A stretch of 64,000 bases of DNA from Halanaerobium congolense (GTDB lineage Bacteria; Bacillota; Halanaerobiia; Halanaerobiales; Halanaerobiaceae), in assembly GCF_004366375.1 (NCBI RefSeq), contig NZ_SOEF01000002.1, forward strand, positions 96,908 to 160,907. The letters are read 5' to 3'. Shown piece by piece: positions 8,895-20,427 of this stretch; the first letter of the stretch is position 1; every line of letters starts with the position of its first letter. The notes below the pieces were generated by a model that did not search any database, was not told where the DNA came from, and was given only the letters and a program-made list of their open reading frames with translations. Position numbers and translations under genes: made by a program.

Positions 8895-10439
8895 ATGGCA
8901 AGACCGAAACCACTGGCCCTAATTATTGCAGATGGGCTGGGTATAAATGAAAATGCAGAAGGGAATGCTGTCTATCAGGCAGATACTCCTTTCTTAGATA
9001 AATTAAATAAAGAGTATCCCCATTCAATCTTAAAACCTTCCGGGGAGGCTGTTGGACTGCCTGAAGGACAGATGGGTAACTCTGAGGTTGGCCACTTAAA
9101 TATTGGTGCCGGCCGCATAGTTTATCAAGATTTTACAAGGATAAATAAAGCTGTGGAAGAAAAACACTTACTGGAAAATGAAGCTCTAAAAAAAGCAGTA
9201 GACCATGCTAAAGATAATGATGGTGCTCTGCATTTAATTGGGCTTTTATCTGATGGTGGTGTACACAGCCACATCAAACATCTCTTTGGTTTAATTGAAA
9301 TGGCTGACCGGGCTGATTTAGAGAAGGTCTATATCCATCCTATCTTAGATGGAAGAGATACTCCACCTTCCAGTGGAACGGGTTACCTAAAAGAACTCCA
9401 GGAAGAATTGGATAAAGTTGGAACCGGCAAAATTGCTACTGTCAGCGGACGTTATTATACAATGGACCGCGATAACCGCTGGGAAAGAACCAAAAAAGCC
9501 TATGATATGTTAGTTTTAGGTGAGGGTAATAAGGCTGAAGATGCTGTAGAAGCTGTAGAAGCTTCGTATGCAGAAGATGTAGAAGATGAATTTGTGGTTC
9601 CAACAGTTATTACAGAAGATGGTGAACCTGTAGGACCAATGAATGATCATGATTCTGTGATTTTCTTTAATTTCAGAGCTGATAGAGCTCGTCAGATTAC
9701 TCAGGCTTTAACTATTGACGGCTTTGATGCCTTTGAGCGTGAACCAGAACATCCAAAAGATTTATACTATGTTACTATGACAGAGTATGATGAAGAATTT
9801 GATCTACCTGTTGCCTTTGAGCCGGTAGAAATTGAAGATGGACTTGGTGAAGTTTTAAGCCGTGAAGGTTTAAAACAGCTTCGAATAGCTGAAACTGAAA
9901 AATATGCCCATGTAACTTTCTTCTTTAATGGAGGAGTTGAAGAGCCTAATCAAGGTGAAGATCGAATTTTAATTCCTTCACCACAGGTTGCAACTTATGA
10001 GATGCAGCCGGAGATGAGTGCTTATGAGGTAACAGATAAGCTCCTAGAAAAAATTGAGGCTGAAGAATATGATGTGATTATTCTAAATTATGCTAATATC
10101 GATATGGTTGGTCATACTGGCTTTATGGATGCAGCTATAAAGGCTGTGGAAACTGTTGATGAATGTCTATCTAAGATAGTCCCTGCTATTTTAGATAAAG
10201 GTGGACAGGCCTTAATCACAGCTGACCATGGTAATGGAGAAAAAATGAAAGAAGAAGATGGATCTCCATTTACAGCTCATACTGCTAACATTGTTCCCCT
10301 CTATTATGTAGGTGGTCCAAAAGATAAAGGTATAGCTTCTGGTAAATTAGCTGATTTAGCACCAACAATGTTAGAAATTTTGGGAATTGAAAAGCCAGAT
10401 AAAATGACAGGAGACTCACTAATTATAGATAACAGGTAA
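8895..10439 (+). CDS. gpmI: 2,3-bisphosphoglycerate-independent phosphoglycerate mutase
   Basis: 514 residues, the full two-domain alkaline-phosphatase-like enzyme. The metal ligand motif ADGLG is near residue 12, the phosphoserine nucleophile is Ser63 in MGNSEVGH, and the C-terminal metal site is [10 protein letters not shown]. Converts 3- to 2-phosphoglycerate using Mn2+. AAGGAGG precedes the ATG; spaced 27 bases from tpiA in the same operon. Confidence 0.97.
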   Translation: MARPKPLALIIADGLGINENAEGNAVYQADTPFLDKLNKEYPHSILKPSGEAVGLPEGQMGNSEVGHLNIGAGRIVYQDFTRINKAVEEKHLLENEALKKAVDHAKDNDGALHLIGLLSDGGVHSHIKHLFGLIEMADRADLEKVYIHPILDGRDTPPSSGTGYLKELQEELDKVGTGKIATVSGRYYTMDRDNRWERTKKAYDMLVLGEGNKAEDAVEAVEASYAEDVEDEFVVPTVITEDGEPVGPMNDHDSVIFFNFRADRARQITQALTIDGFDAFEREPEHPKDLYYVTMTEYDEEFDLPVAFEPVEIEDGLGEVLSREGLKQLRIAETEKYAHVTFFFNGGVEEPNQGEDRILIPSPQVATYEMQPEMSAYEVTDKLLEKIEAEEYDVIILNYANIDMVGHTGFMDAAIKAVETVDECLSKIVPAILDKGGQALITADHGNGEKMKEEDGSPFTAHTANIVPLYYVGGPKDKGIASGKLADLAPTMLEILGIEKPDKMTGDSLIIDNR

Positions 10440-10497
10440 TATTGTGTCAGTCAGCTTATTTAAAATTTAATATAATCAGAAACTGAATATATTAATA

Positions 10498-10525
10498 AGC
10501 AGAAGCAGTTTTTACTGTTTCTGCT
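10498..10525 (+). other. Hairpin between gpmI and eno
   Basis: An 11-base-pair stem (10498-10508 pairing with 10515-10525, one G-T pair) with a 6-base loop. No T-run follows on this strand, so it is not a convincing terminator. It may be an mRNA processing or stabilising structure in the eno leader. Confidence 0.5.
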
Positions 10526-10572
10526 GAAATATAACTAAAAAAAGATTTACTGTAAAATTATAAGGAGGTTAA

Positions 10573-11865
<1,293 letters not shown>

Positions 11866-11892
11866 AATCAAATTATAAATGAAAGATAAAAG

Positions 11893-11927
11893 AGGCCGGG
11901 TAGAGTTATTTCTGCCGGGTCTTTTTT
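11893..11927 (+). terminator. Intrinsic terminator after eno
   Basis: Twelve-position stem (11893-11904 with 11911-11922, one mismatch and two G-T pairs), 6-base loop, then TTTTTT. Marks the end of the glycolytic transcription unit. Confidence 0.8.
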
Positions 11928-12148
11928 AAAAGAAATAATTATTGCAGAAATTTACAAAATAAATAGAAATGAAGCATCTAAAAAAATATAATTTCTGATT
12001 TATTAAATTTGTAAGCAGGGTAAAACTTTTGATTCTTATTTTTGCTATATAATATTGTATTTTTGAACTTTATGTGTTAAAATTAAAGTTGTGTTGAATT
12101 ATGTATATTTAGCAATATTTTACTTAACTATTTGGAGGTGAGATTAAA

Positions 12149-12370
12149 ATGTTTGTACTAAAGATTTTACATTTTATTATAGCGATTGGAGTAATTGTAG
12201 GGGTTTTACTGCAGTCAGGTAAAAGTGCTGGTTTATCAGGAGCCATTGATGGTGGTGCTACAACTTTTTTTGGTAAGTCGGGGAAAAAGATGGAAGATAA
12301 AATCAGTAAAGCAACAACTGCTGCTGCAATTTTATTTATGATCAATTCTTTAATCTTAGCTATATTTTAA
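12149..12370 (+). CDS. secG: Preprotein translocase subunit SecG
   Basis: 73 residues with two hydrophobic segments (about 3-21 and 52-72) joined by the family-typical loop GVLLQSGKSAGLSGAI and a Gly-rich middle. Accessory subunit of the SecYEG channel in the cytoplasmic membrane. GGAGGTGAG precedes the ATG. In many Firmicutes secG lies between eno and rnr, as it broadly does here, although hppA and two other genes intervene. The 283 bases upstream hold only the eno terminator and an AT-rich stretch with a TATAAT at 12048-12053 lacking a good -35 box. Confidence 0.95.
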   Translation: MFVLKILHFIIAIGVIVGVLLQSGKSAGLSGAIDGGATTFFGKSGKKMEDKISKATTAAAILFMINSLILAIF

Positions 12371-12443
12371 ACTTCATATTTAAGTAATAATTAATTAAAG
12401 AATCATTTAATAAAAGTGTTTCATCTAGTATCATAGGGGATTT

Positions 12444-12493
12444 TTATCAATTTTTATAAAATAAGCTAAAATAAAGGTGCTGACAAATGTCAG
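12444..12493 (+). promoter_or_regulatory. Possible hppA promoter with a palindrome at the start site
   Basis: TTATCA (12444-12449), 17-base spacer, TAAAAT (12467-12472), then a perfect inverted repeat CTGACA-AA-TGTCAG (12480-12493) just where transcription would start. The boxes are imperfect. The palindrome could be an operator or a 5' hairpin. Confidence 0.4.
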
Positions 12494-12538
12494 TATTTAT
12501 AAGAAATTAAAAATATTAATTAATAAGGAGGTTGGTGC

Positions 12539-14491
12539 ATGAATTTTTATACACCGCTAGCAGGAATAATTGCATTAATTTTTGCTTTTATACTTGCTGG
12601 AAAAGTTAAAAAAGAAAGTATGGGAACAGATAGAATGGCAGAGTTATCAGATGCAATCAATGAGGGAGCTATGGCTTTCTTAGGCCGCGAATACAAAATG
12701 TTAAGTGTGTTTGTAGCAGTAGTAGCTGTGATTATGGCCCTTGTACCGAGTCTAGGTTGGCAGTATGCAGCTTCATTTGTTTTGGGTGCATTTTTCTCTG
12801 CTTTAGCTGGATTTATCGGAATGCAGATTGCAACACAATCAAATGCAAGAACAACTCAGGCAGCTAAAACAGGATTAAATGCTGCTTTAAAAGTTGCATT
12901 CTCTGGTGGTACTGTAATGGGAATGTCTGTTGTAGGTTTAGGAACTTTAGGTCTTGGAATTTTATATATGTTCTTTTCTCACAATGTAGAATTTATTAGA
13001 GGATTTGCTTTTGGAGCCAGTTCTATTGCTTTATTTGCTCGTGTTGGTGGTGGTATTTATACTAAAGCTGCTGATGTTGGTGCTGATTTAGTTGGTAAGG
13101 TAGAAGCTGGGATCCCGGAAGATGATCCGCGTAATCCTGCTGTTATTGCTGATAATGTTGGTGATAATGTTGGTGATGTTGCAGGAATGGGAGCCGACTT
13201 ATTTGAATCATATGTTGGTTCAATTGTAGCTGCTATGACTTTAGGAGTTGCTTTAAGTGTGGATCATGTTTTACTGCCGATGTTAATTGCTGCTTTAGGA
13301 ATTATTGCTTCTATAATTGGTACTCGTTTTGTTAAAGCTAAAGAGGGTGGAAACCCTGCTAAGGCTTTAGAAAGAGGAACTTTAAGTGCTGCTGGAATCA
13401 CAATTGTTGGTGCTTATTTTCTGGTAACTTCACTGACTGGAGAAATTGGAATATTTATAGCAATTATAGCCGGTTTAATCGCAGGAACTTTAATTGGTAG
13501 AATTACTGAGTACTATACTTCTGAACATTATGGCCCTGTAAAACATATAGCTCGTCAGTCACAGACTGGTACAGCAACTAACATAATTAGTGGTTTATCT
13601 GTTGGTATGAGAAGTACAGCCCTGCCGATTTTAGTTATTACTGCAGCAATTTATCTGTCTTATAATTTTGCCGGACTTTATGGTATTGCAATGGCTGCGG
13701 TAGGAATGCTTTCTACTACAGGTATTACTTTATCAGTAGATGCATATGGTCCTATCGCTGATAATGCTGGAGGTATTGCCGAGATGGCAGAGCTTGATTC
13801 TTCAGTAAGAGATATTACAGATAAATTAGACTCTGTTGGTAATACAACAGCTGCGATGGGTAAAGGTTTTGCAATTGGTTCAGCTGCTTTAACAGCTTTA
13901 TCATTATTTGCAGCTTTCTCACAAGCAGTTGGTTTAGAGTCTATTTCTCTAACAAATCCTCAGGTTATTATTGGACTCTTCCTGGGAGCTATGCTTCCTT
14001 TCCTATTCTCCGCGATTACAATGGAGGCTGTAGGTAAGGCCGCAGGAGAAATGATCGAAGAAGTTCGAAGACAGTTTAAAGAAATGCCAGGTATTATGGA
14101 GGGAACTCAGAAACCTGATCACAGAAAATGTGTTGATATTTCAACAACAGCCGCTTTAAAAGAAATGATTTTACCAGGACTTTTAGCTGTAATTGTACCA
14201 GTAGTTGTAGGGCTCTGGGATGTACAGGCACTTGGTGGTCTTTTAGGTGGAGCCCTTTCTTCAGGTGTGCTCTTAGCTATTATGATGGCTAATGCAGGTG
14301 GAGCCTGGGATAATGCTAAAAAATATATTGAATCAGGGGCTTTTGGTGGTAAGGGTACAGATACTCATGCTGCTTCAGTTGTTGGTGATACAGTAGGAGA
14401 TCCATTTAAGGATACATCTGGTCCATCCTTAAATATTTTAATCAAATTGATGACTATTGTTTCACTTGTATTTGCTCCGTTATTCATGTAA
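12539..14491 (+). CDS. hppA: K+-dependent membrane-bound pyrophosphatase
   Basis: 650 residues, about 15-16 hydrophobic segments. The pyrophosphate-binding signature [11 protein letters not shown] and the [21 protein letters not shown] block are intact, and the C-terminal [16 protein letters not shown] motif is present. The [16 protein letters not shown] segment has Ala where K+-independent enzymes have Lys, which marks the K+-dependent class. Couples PPi hydrolysis to ion pumping across the cytoplasmic membrane; whether H+ or Na+ is moved cannot be settled by eye. Ends in a terminator. Monocistronic by appearance, in a fermentative setting where PPi recovery would save energy. Confidence 0.95.
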   Translation: MNFYTPLAGIIALIFAFILAGKVKKESMGTDRMAELSDAINEGAMAFLGREYKMLSVFVAVVAVIMALVPSLGWQYAASFVLGAFFSALAGFIGMQIATQSNARTTQAAKTGLNAALKVAFSGGTVMGMSVVGLGTLGLGILYMFFSHNVEFIRGFAFGASSIALFARVGGGIYTKAADVGADLVGKVEAGIPEDDPRNPAVIADNVGDNVGDVAGMGADLFESYVGSIVAAMTLGVALSVDHVLLPMLIAALGIIASIIGTRFVKAKEGGNPAKALERGTLSAAGITIVGAYFLVTSLTGEIGIFIAIIAGLIAGTLIGRITEYYTSEHYGPVKHIARQSQTGTATNIISGLSVGMRSTALPILVITAAIYLSYNFAGLYGIAMAAVGMLSTTGITLSVDAYGPIADNAGGIAEMAELDSSVRDITDKLDSVGNTTAAMGKGFAIGSAALTALSLFAAFSQAVGLESISLTNPQVIIGLFLGAMLPFLFSAITMEAVGKAAGEMIEEVRRQFKEMPGIMEGTQKPDHRKCVDISTTAALKEMILPGLLAVIVPVVVGLWDVQALGGLLGGALSSGVLLAIMMANAGGAWDNAKKYIESGAFGGKGTDTHAASVVGDTVGDPFKDTSGPSLNILIKLMTIVSLVFAPLFM

Positions 14492-14519
14492 AATTATATA
14501 TAGTAGTAAAGGATTAATT

Positions 14520-14559
14520 ACCCTCCTTGTAGTTTATACTACTTGGAGGGTTTTCTTCT
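14520..14559 (+). terminator. Intrinsic terminator after hppA
   Basis: CCCTCC and GTAGT pair with ACTAC and GGAGGG across a symmetric TT/TT internal loop (14521-14550), loop TTAT, followed by TTTTCTTCT. It overlaps the longest possible reading frame of the next gene, which helps fix that gene's start downstream. Confidence 0.8.
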
Positions 14560-14575
14560 AGAAGGATGTGATAGA

Positions 14576-14980
14576 GTGACTGAAGCAGATGACAAAATGT
14601 GTTTTGCCTGTGGTCAAGAAAACCCAATATCTTTGGGACTTAAATTTGAGGAATTTGAGTCAGATAAAGTTAGGGGTGAATTCACTCCAGGTGAAAACCA
14701 CCAGGGATATGATGGTATAATGCACGGGGGGCTAATTGCAACTTTATTAGATGAAGCGATGGCTCATGTAATTGGTTTTAAAGATATTAAAGCTTTTACC
14801 GCAGAACTTAATATTAGATTTAGAACTGCAGTAGAAATTGGGAAAAAGCTAAAGATTATTGGCGAATATAAAGGGACTAAGAAAAGTTCAATTGCCAATG
14901 TTCATTATACAGAAGCAGAAATTTATGATGAAGCTGGTAATTTAAAAGCTAAGGCAAAAGCAAAGTTTATGGAAGCTTAA
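14576..14980 (+). CDS. PaaI-type hotdog-fold thioesterase
   Basis: 134 residues. The N-terminal CFACGQENPISLGL segment and the hotdog helix HGGLIATLLDEAMAH (about 51-65), with the catalytic-type acidic residue in LLDEA, place it in the PaaI/YbgC-like acyl-CoA thioesterase superfamily. Substrate unknown. I start at GTG 14576, with GAAGG at 14561-14565; a longer start at 14543 would translate through the hppA terminator. Followed by the HD-domain gene 54 bases on. Confidence 0.8.
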   Translation: MTEADDKMCFACGQENPISLGLKFEEFESDKVRGEFTPGENHQGYDGIMHGGLIATLLDEAMAHVIGFKDIKAFTAELNIRFRTAVEIGKKLKIIGEYKGTKKSSIANVHYTEAEIYDEAGNLKAKAKAKFMEA

Positions 14981-15034
14981 AGTGGATTTTATATTTCAAT
15001 ATCATTAAGTATATTATCTGAAGGAGGAATCACT

Positions 15035-15586
15035 ATGCAGAGAAATGAAGCACTGGAACTTATGGAGGAAAATATTAAACAGAAGAATTTACGTAAACAC
15101 TGTCTGGCAGTTGAAGCAGTAATGGCCGAGTTAGCAAATTATTTTGATAAAGATGAACATAAGTGGCGTTTAGCTGGTCTGCTCCATGATATTGATTATG
15201 AAGATACTGCTGATCAGCCGGAAAAGCACAGCCAAATTGGAGCAGATATGCTGTCCAAAATGGGAATGGAAGCTAAAATAGTTGATGCGGTTAGAGCACA
15301 CAATGGAATGCACGAGCTGCCTAGAAAGACTTTAATGGCTAAAGCTTTATATGCAGCAGATCCATTAACTGGTTTAATAGTTGCTTCAGCTTTAATTCAT
15401 CCTGATAAAAAATTGGGATCATTGGATACAGAATTTGTTTTAAACCGCTATGGAGATAGTTCTTTTGCTAAAGGTGCAGACAGAGATGTAATTGCTTCCT
15501 GTAAAGAAATGGACTTAGAATTAAAAGAATTTGTTGATCTTTCTTTATCAGCAATGAAAGGTATATCTGATGAATTAGGCCTTTAA
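15035..15586 (+). CDS. HD-domain (HDIG) phosphohydrolase-like protein
   Basis: 183 residues. Metal ligands of the HD domain are visible: H in LRKHCLAVE, then GLLHDIDYE with the diagnostic HD pair, and later VRAHNG. Related proteins are annotated as HDIG-domain hydrolases acting on nucleotides or phosphate esters; the substrate is not known. AAGGAGGAA precedes the ATG. Lies between the thioesterase and rnr. Confidence 0.8.
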   Translation: MQRNEALELMEENIKQKNLRKHCLAVEAVMAELANYFDKDEHKWRLAGLLHDIDYEDTADQPEKHSQIGADMLSKMGMEAKIVDAVRAHNGMHELPRKTLMAKALYAADPLTGLIVASALIHPDKKLGSLDTEFVLNRYGDSSFAKGADRDVIASCKEMDLELKEFVDLSLSAMKGISDELGL

Positions 15587-15678
15587 ATAATATTTTTAAA
15601 TTTTAATTAAATACAAATAGCTGCCAATTATGATAAAATTAAGCTCAGAATCACCAAAAAGATTGGGGATGATTATTA

Positions 15679-17826
15679 ATGAGTGCAAGAAGTGAATTGT
15701 TAAAAAGATTGAGAGAAGATGTTCACCGTCCGCTAAGTAAAGAAGGAATTTTCCAGAAGTTTGAGATAGCCAAAGAGCAACAGCAGATGTTTTCTGATCT
15801 GCTGGATGATTTAATTAAATCTGGTCATATTTTTAAAAATTCTCAGGGTTTATATGGAGTTCCTGAAAAATTCAATTTAATTGGTGGACGAGTTGAAAAA
15901 ATAGCTTCTGGGAATGCATTTTTAATTCCGGATAATCCAGAGAAAGATGATATTTATATTTCTTCAGCCAATATGAATGGTGCCATGCATAATGATAAGG
16001 TGTTTGTACGTCCCATTCGTTCTGATAGAGGTAAAAGTCAGGCAGGAGAAGTTGCAGAAATAATTGAGAGAGTAAATAAAGAAGTAGTCGGTAATTTAGA
16101 GAAATATAAAAATTATGGTTTTTTAATACCAGATAATAAAAGAATTTGTAATGATATTTTCATTCCACCTGAGGCTTTAAATCAAGCTCAAAATGGACAG
16201 AAAGTTGTTGCCAAAATAACCCGCTGGCCTGAAAAAAACAGAAATCCAGAAGGTGAAATAATAGAAATTTTGGGTAATAAAGATGATGCTGGTGTTGATA
16301 TTGAGGCAATAATTCGTCAATTAGACTTGCCTGGAGAATTTCCGGATAAGGTTTTAAAACAGATTGAAAATATTCCTGATCAGGTCAATGAAAAAACGGT
16401 TAAAAAAGATGATGGGCGAGTGGATTTAAGAGATTTGAAGCTGGTAACTATTGATGGGCCAGATGCTAAAGATTTTGATGATGCTGTTTCTATAGAAAAG
16501 CAGGGTAGTGATGTTTATAGATTGGGAGTTCATATTGCTGATGTTAGTCATTATGTAACTGATAATAGTCCATTGGATAATGAAGCCTATTCCCGTGCAA
16601 CTAGTATTTATTTAGTTGATCGAGTAATTCCAATGCTGCCCGAAAAATTATCTAATGGTATCTGCAGTTTGAATCCACAGGTTGATCGACTTACAATGAC
16701 TGTATTTATAGACTACAGATTTCATGGAAAAAATGGAATTGAGATTATAGACCACGATATTACAAAATCAGTTATTAATTCCAATCATCGGATGACATAT
16801 GGTGAAGTTCAGGATATTCTGGATAATAAAGAACAGGCTAAAAAAGAAGAATACAGTGATTTTATAGAAGAACTTGAAATGATGAATGAACTTCGCAGAA
16901 GACTGCGCAAAAATCGTTTTGCAGAAGGAAGTATGGATTTTAATTTTCCTGAGGTTAAAGTAGAGCTTGATGAAGATGGGCACCCGATTAATTTAAAGAA
17001 AAGAAGCCACGGAGAGGCAGAACAGCTAATTGAGGAATTTATGATTGCTGCCAATAGAATTGTGGCAGCTGAAATGTCATGGCGAGAAATGCCTTTTATT
17101 TATCGAGTTCATGAGGAACCTGATTTAGATAGAATGCAGCAGTTTAATGAATTTATCCATAACTTTGGTTACAGACTTAAAGGAGTTAAAAATGGAGTTC
17201 ACCCCCGTGCTTTACAGGAAATTTTAGAAGCTGTAAGGGGAACAAAAGAAGAGAAAATAATCGAAACTGTGATGCTGCGTTCACTTAAAAAAGCAGTTTA
17301 TTCTGAAAAAAATGTGGGTCACTTCAGTCTGGGAATTACTCATTACAGTCATTTTACCTCTCCAATTAGACGTTATCCTGATCTGACCGCTCATCGAATA
17401 ATTAAGGAAACTATAACCGAAGGTTATTTAAGTCAGAAGCGTCAGGATGAATTGGATATAGAACTACCCAAAATAGCTGATCACTGCTCACTTCAGGAGA
17501 GAAGAGCAATGGACGCAGAGAGAGACTCAGTTGACCTGAAGAAGATTGAGTTTATGGAGGATAAGATTGGAGAAGAATTTGACGGTATTATTAGTGGAAT
17601 TACAGGCTTTGGAATGTTCATTGAATTAGAAAATACTGTAGAGGGTTTGGTTCACATTAAAAATCTTCGTGATGACTACTACCATTATGATGAAGAAAAA
17701 TATCATTTAATTGGAGAGCGAACAAAAAAGATTTATAGGATTGGTGATGAAGTTAGAATTAAAGTAACTAAGGTTAATCGAGATAAGCGAGAACTCGATT
17801 TTGAACTAATAGAAAAAATTGATTAG
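15679..17826 (+). CDS. rnr: Ribonuclease R
   Basis: 715 residues. Order: N-terminal winged-helix region, cold-shock OB folds (about 65-225), RNB catalytic domain (about 245-580) with [13 protein letters not shown] holding the Mg2+-binding aspartates, and a C-terminal S1 domain (about 635-712). A processive 3'-5' exoribonuclease that unwinds structured RNA and, with SmpB/tmRNA, degrades non-stop mRNA. The placement next to smpB and ssrA fits that role. GGGGATGAT precedes the ATG. Confidence 0.97.
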   Translation: MSARSELLKRLREDVHRPLSKEGIFQKFEIAKEQQQMFSDLLDDLIKSGHIFKNSQGLYGVPEKFNLIGGRVEKIASGNAFLIPDNPEKDDIYISSANMNGAMHNDKVFVRPIRSDRGKSQAGEVAEIIERVNKEVVGNLEKYKNYGFLIPDNKRICNDIFIPPEALNQAQNGQKVVAKITRWPEKNRNPEGEIIEILGNKDDAGVDIEAIIRQLDLPGEFPDKVLKQIENIPDQVNEKTVKKDDGRVDLRDLKLVTIDGPDAKDFDDAVSIEKQGSDVYRLGVHIADVSHYVTDNSPLDNEAYSRATSIYLVDRVIPMLPEKLSNGICSLNPQVDRLTMTVFIDYRFHGKNGIEIIDHDITKSVINSNHRMTYGEVQDILDNKEQAKKEEYSDFIEELEMMNELRRRLRKNRFAEGSMDFNFPEVKVELDEDGHPINLKKRSHGEAEQLIEEFMIAANRIVAAEMSWREMPFIYRVHEEPDLDRMQQFNEFIHNFGYRLKGVKNGVHPRALQEILEAVRGTKEEKIIETVMLRSLKKAVYSEKNVGHFSLGITHYSHFTSPIRRYPDLTAHRIIKETITEGYLSQKRQDELDIELPKIADHCSLQERRAMDAERDSVDLKKIEFMEDKIGEEFDGIISGITGFGMFIELENTVEGLVHIKNLRDDYYHYDEEKYHLIGERTKKIYRIGDEVRIKVTKVNRDKRELDFELIEKID

Positions 17827-17864
17827 CAGAAATACTAGGAAAAGAGATTAAGGATGTGATAGTC

Positions 17865-18341
17865 ATGGCTAAAGATAATGATATAGAAATTATTGCAAAA
17901 AATAAGAAAGCCAGACATGATTTTTATATAGAAGAGACTTATGAAGCTGGAATTAAACTTAAGGGAACAGAAATCAAATCTATTAGAAACCATCGAGTTA
18001 ATTTAAAGGATAGCTTTGCTCTAGTAGAAAAAGGAGAAGTTTATCTGCATAATATGCATATAAGTCCTTATAAAGAGGGTAACCGCTATAATCATGAGCC
18101 GGAAAGAAAAAGAAAGCTTTTACTGCATAAGAATGAGATTAGGAAATTAATTGGTTATACAACTCAAAAAGGTTATACATTGGTTCCTTTGACTCTTTAT
18201 TTAAAGAAAAATATCTGCAAAGTTGAATTAGCTGTTGCTAAAGGTAAACAACAGCATGACAAAAGAAGAGATATAGCTAAGAAAACTGCAAAAAGAGAAA
18301 TGGAAAAAGCATTTAGACGCAGTCAAAAAGGAGATTATTAA
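17865..18341 (+). CDS. smpB: SsrA-binding protein SmpB
   Basis: 158 residues. The family block [23 protein letters not shown] split across about 28-50 and the basic C-terminal tail ending RRSQKGDY are present. Binds tmRNA and brings it to stalled ribosomes. The frame is open from GTG 17856, but AAGGATG at about 17849 is better spaced for ATG 17865 and gives the normal N-terminus. Directly followed by ssrA. Confidence 0.96.
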   Translation: MAKDNDIEIIAKNKKARHDFYIEETYEAGIKLKGTEIKSIRNHRVNLKDSFALVEKGEVYLHNMHISPYKEGNRYNHEPERKRKLLLHKNEIRKLIGYTTQKGYTLVPLTLYLKKNICKVELAVAKGKQQHDKRRDIAKKTAKREMEKAFRRSQKGDY

Positions 18342-18348
18342 AAGTAAT

Positions 18349-18377
18349 TTGACATTTCCTGACCTTTAGGGTATAAT
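18349..18377 (+). promoter_or_regulatory. Consensus sigma-A promoter of ssrA
   Basis: TTGACA (18349-18354), exactly 17 bases, TATAAT (18372-18377): a perfect vegetative promoter. Transcription would start near 18384, about 20 bases before the mature 5' end, as expected for a processed stable RNA. Confidence 0.9.
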
Positions 18378-18404
18378 AATTATGCTGAAAAGGAAAGTTA
18401 TTCA

Positions 18405-18761
18405 GGGGGTGTTCTGGCTTCGCCTGGATGGTGAATCTTTTAGAAGCGGGTCGAGGAGTTCCTTTCACTCGTTAAACACTGGGAAATATAAAATTATCTG
18501 CAAACGATAATAATTACGCTTTAGCTGCCGCGTAGGCAGTTAACGCCTGAGCGGGTCCTGTCTGTGGAGTCGTTTCAGGTGTCATAAAAAGCAGACTAAC
18601 CTTCTTCTGATGTCTGTAGGAAGAAGGGACATTTAACAGGCTGGCAGTAAGTAATCCAGTTCAGCGGAGTGCTTACTGTGAGACCAAAAGCTGAACTACA
18701 CTCGTAGAAACTACTGGGTGAGCCATTCAGTACGTGGGTTCGACTCCCACCACCTCCACCA
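18405..18761 (+). ncRNA. ssrA: Transfer-messenger RNA (tmRNA)
   Basis: 357 bases including CCA. The 5' GGGGGTG (18405-18411) pairs with CACCTCC (18751-18757) as the acceptor stem, with discriminator A and encoded CCA; the T arm GTGGGTTCGACTCCCAC lies at 18734-18750. The tag frame runs 18500-18535 with resume codon GCA and reads ANDNNYALAAA then TAG. The usual Firmicute tag is ANDENYALAA, so this one has Asn for Glu and an extra Ala. One-piece form, directly after smpB. Confidence 0.96.
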
Positions 18762-18793
18762 TCAATATCCACAATATAATAAATTTTTTAAAC

Positions 18794-18822
18794 AAAGAAC
18801 CTGTAATCAGGGTTCTTTTTTT
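18794..18822 (+). terminator. Terminator of ssrA
   Basis: AAAGAACC (18794-18801) pairs with GGTTCTTT (18811-18818) over a 9-base loop, followed by a run of T to 18822. Confidence 0.75.
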
Positions 18823-18976
18823 GATTATTTACATAAAAGAAGGAAATTTCTTTAAAACCTTTAATATATATAAGTATAAGGTAGAAGAAATGAGAGGAGT
18901 CTTATGTCCAGGAAAAAAAGATCTTAAGAAAATACTAGATAAAAATAAAAATGTAAAATTTGTAGGGGGTAGAATT

Positions 18977-20128
18977 ATGCAGGAACTTGGTCTTGGTACA
19001 ATGCTTTTAAATAATAGTATTGAGAATTATCTCTTGGCACTGTTATTTATTATGACAGTAGTTATAATTATCAAACTTTTTGATAAGTTTTTGTTAAAGC
19101 GGATGGATATTTTTATTAATAAATTTTCACATTCATTTTCGGTTTTGCTGAAAAATATAATACAAAAGAGAATTTATTTTCTTTTGTATTTATTTGCCTT
19201 TTATTTGGCTTTTAAAGAGCTTAAAGTAAGTAGTCAGATAGATAATTTTGTCAACTTAATCTTGATGATTCTAACTGTAATTTTTGTAGTTTTAGCTGCT
19301 CTTGATATTCTAACTTACAGTCTCAAAAAATACTGGTCCAAAAAACAGCGGAGTGAGGAACAGCAGAAGGTTTTAAATATTTCTTTATTTATGATTAGGA
19401 TAGTTGTCTGGATTATTGCATTTTTATTTGTTTTAGATAACCTAAACATTCAAATTACAGGCCTGGTTACTGGGCTAGGAATTGGTGGTGTTGCTATTGC
19501 CTTTGCTGCTCAAAATGTTTTAACAGATCTTTTTAATTATTTTACAATATTTTTTGATAAACCCTTTGATATTGGTGATTTTATTATTACAGGCGAAAAT
19601 CGAGGAACGATTGAGCATATTGGGGTTAAAACCACTAGAATTAGAAGTTTAAGTGGTGAGCAGCTTATTATTTCCAATACAGATCTCGTTAACTCACGCA
19701 TAAACAACTACAAAAGAATGAAGCAGAGGCGGATTAATTTTAGTTTTGGTTTAACTTATAATACTCCATTAGAAAAATTAAAAATGGTTCCAGAGATTGT
19801 GGAAGAGATAATTAAATCGACAGACAAAACAGAATTTGATCGTGCTCATTTTGCAGAATTTGCTGCTTCGAGTTTACTTTTCCAGGTGGTTTATTATGTT
19901 AAGGATAGTGATTTTAAGGTATATATGGGAATTCAGCAGCAGATTAATTTTAAATTAAAAGCAAGAATAGAAGAATTAGGTCTTAGTTTTGCTTTTCCAA
20001 CTCAGACTGTTCATTTTGCTCATAAAAATTCTGCTATTAATAATAAGTCAGATGAAATTCAGCATTTTCCAGCATCTGAAAATCAAGCAAATAATTCTGA
20101 AAATCAAGCAAATAATAAAGATAATTAA
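18977..20128 (+). CDS. MscS-family mechanosensitive ion channel
   Basis: 383 residues. Several N-terminal hydrophobic segments precede the pore helix region GLGIGGVAIAFAAQNVLTDL and the beta-domain sequence FFDKPFDIGDFI, both characteristic of MscS. Releases solutes on osmotic downshock, relevant for a salt-adapted cell. The frame is open from within ssrA, so the start must be later; ATG 18977 has GGGGGT upstream. The C-terminus is a hydrophilic tail carrying a 7-residue unit (SENQANN) twice, from a 21-base tandem repeat at 20075-20116. Confidence 0.88.
   Translation: MQELGLGTMLLNNSIENYLLALLFIMTVVIIIKLFDKFLLKRMDIFINKFSHSFSVLLKNIIQKRIYFLLYLFAFYLAFKELKVSSQIDNFVNLILMILTVIFVVLAALDILTYSLKKYWSKKQRSEEQQKVLNISLFMIRIVVWIIAFLFVLDNLNIQITGLVTGLGIGGVAIAFAAQNVLTDLFNYFTIFFDKPFDIGDFIITGENRGTIEHIGVKTTRIRSLSGEQLIISNTDLVNSRINNYKRMKQRRINFSFGLTYNTPLEKLKMVPEIVEEIIKSTDKTEFDRAHFAEFAASSLLFQVVYYVKDSDFKVYMGIQQQINFKLKARIEELGLSFAFPTQTVHFAHKNSAINNKSDEIQHFPASENQANNSENQANNKDN
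20075..20116 (+). repeat. 21-base tandem duplication in the MscS gene tail
   Basis: Two identical, adjacent 21-base units, 20075-20095 and 20096-20116, each beginning TCTGAAAATC and encoding SENQANN. In-frame expansion of a low-complexity C-terminal tail. Confidence 0.9.
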
Positions 20129-20145
20129 AGTAAGGAGAGTTCAAG

Positions 20146-20427
20146 ATGTTAATTGCCAGCTGTGAATTTAAATTATATTTACCTGGAGCTTCAACTTTGA
20201 AAGATAAAAGGAAAATTATAAAAAGTTTGCTGCAGAAAAGCAAAAATAAATTTGAATTTTCTGCAGCTGAAGTAGATGCCCAAGATTATATCCAGACTGC
20301 AGTTCTTGGTGTGGCCGCAGTAGGTAATGATTATAATTATCTGCAGAGTAAGATGGATAAATATCTTGATTTTATTGAATCATTTCCAGAGTTTTTAGTC
20401 ACAAATTTCGAAGTGACAATCAGCTGA
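20146..20427 (+). CDS. DUF503 (YlxP-like) protein
   Basis: 93 residues. The N-terminal CEFKLYLPGASTLKDKRKIIKSLLQK and VAAVGNDYNYLQSKMDKYLDFIE are typical of the DUF503 family (small ferredoxin-like fold; B. subtilis YlxP, function unclear, sometimes linked to ribosome maturation). TAAGGAGAG precedes the ATG. Its last 33 bases overlap the end of nagB on the other strand. Confidence 0.85.
   Translation: MLIASCEFKLYLPGASTLKDKRKIIKSLLQKSKNKFEFSAAEVDAQDYIQTAVLGVAAVGNDYNYLQSKMDKYLDFIESFPEFLVTNFEVTIS

Noticed and set aside
18734..18976. N-terminal extension of the MscS frame into the tmRNA gene
   Set aside because: It would translate the tmRNA 3' end and its terminator; a properly placed start exists at 18977.
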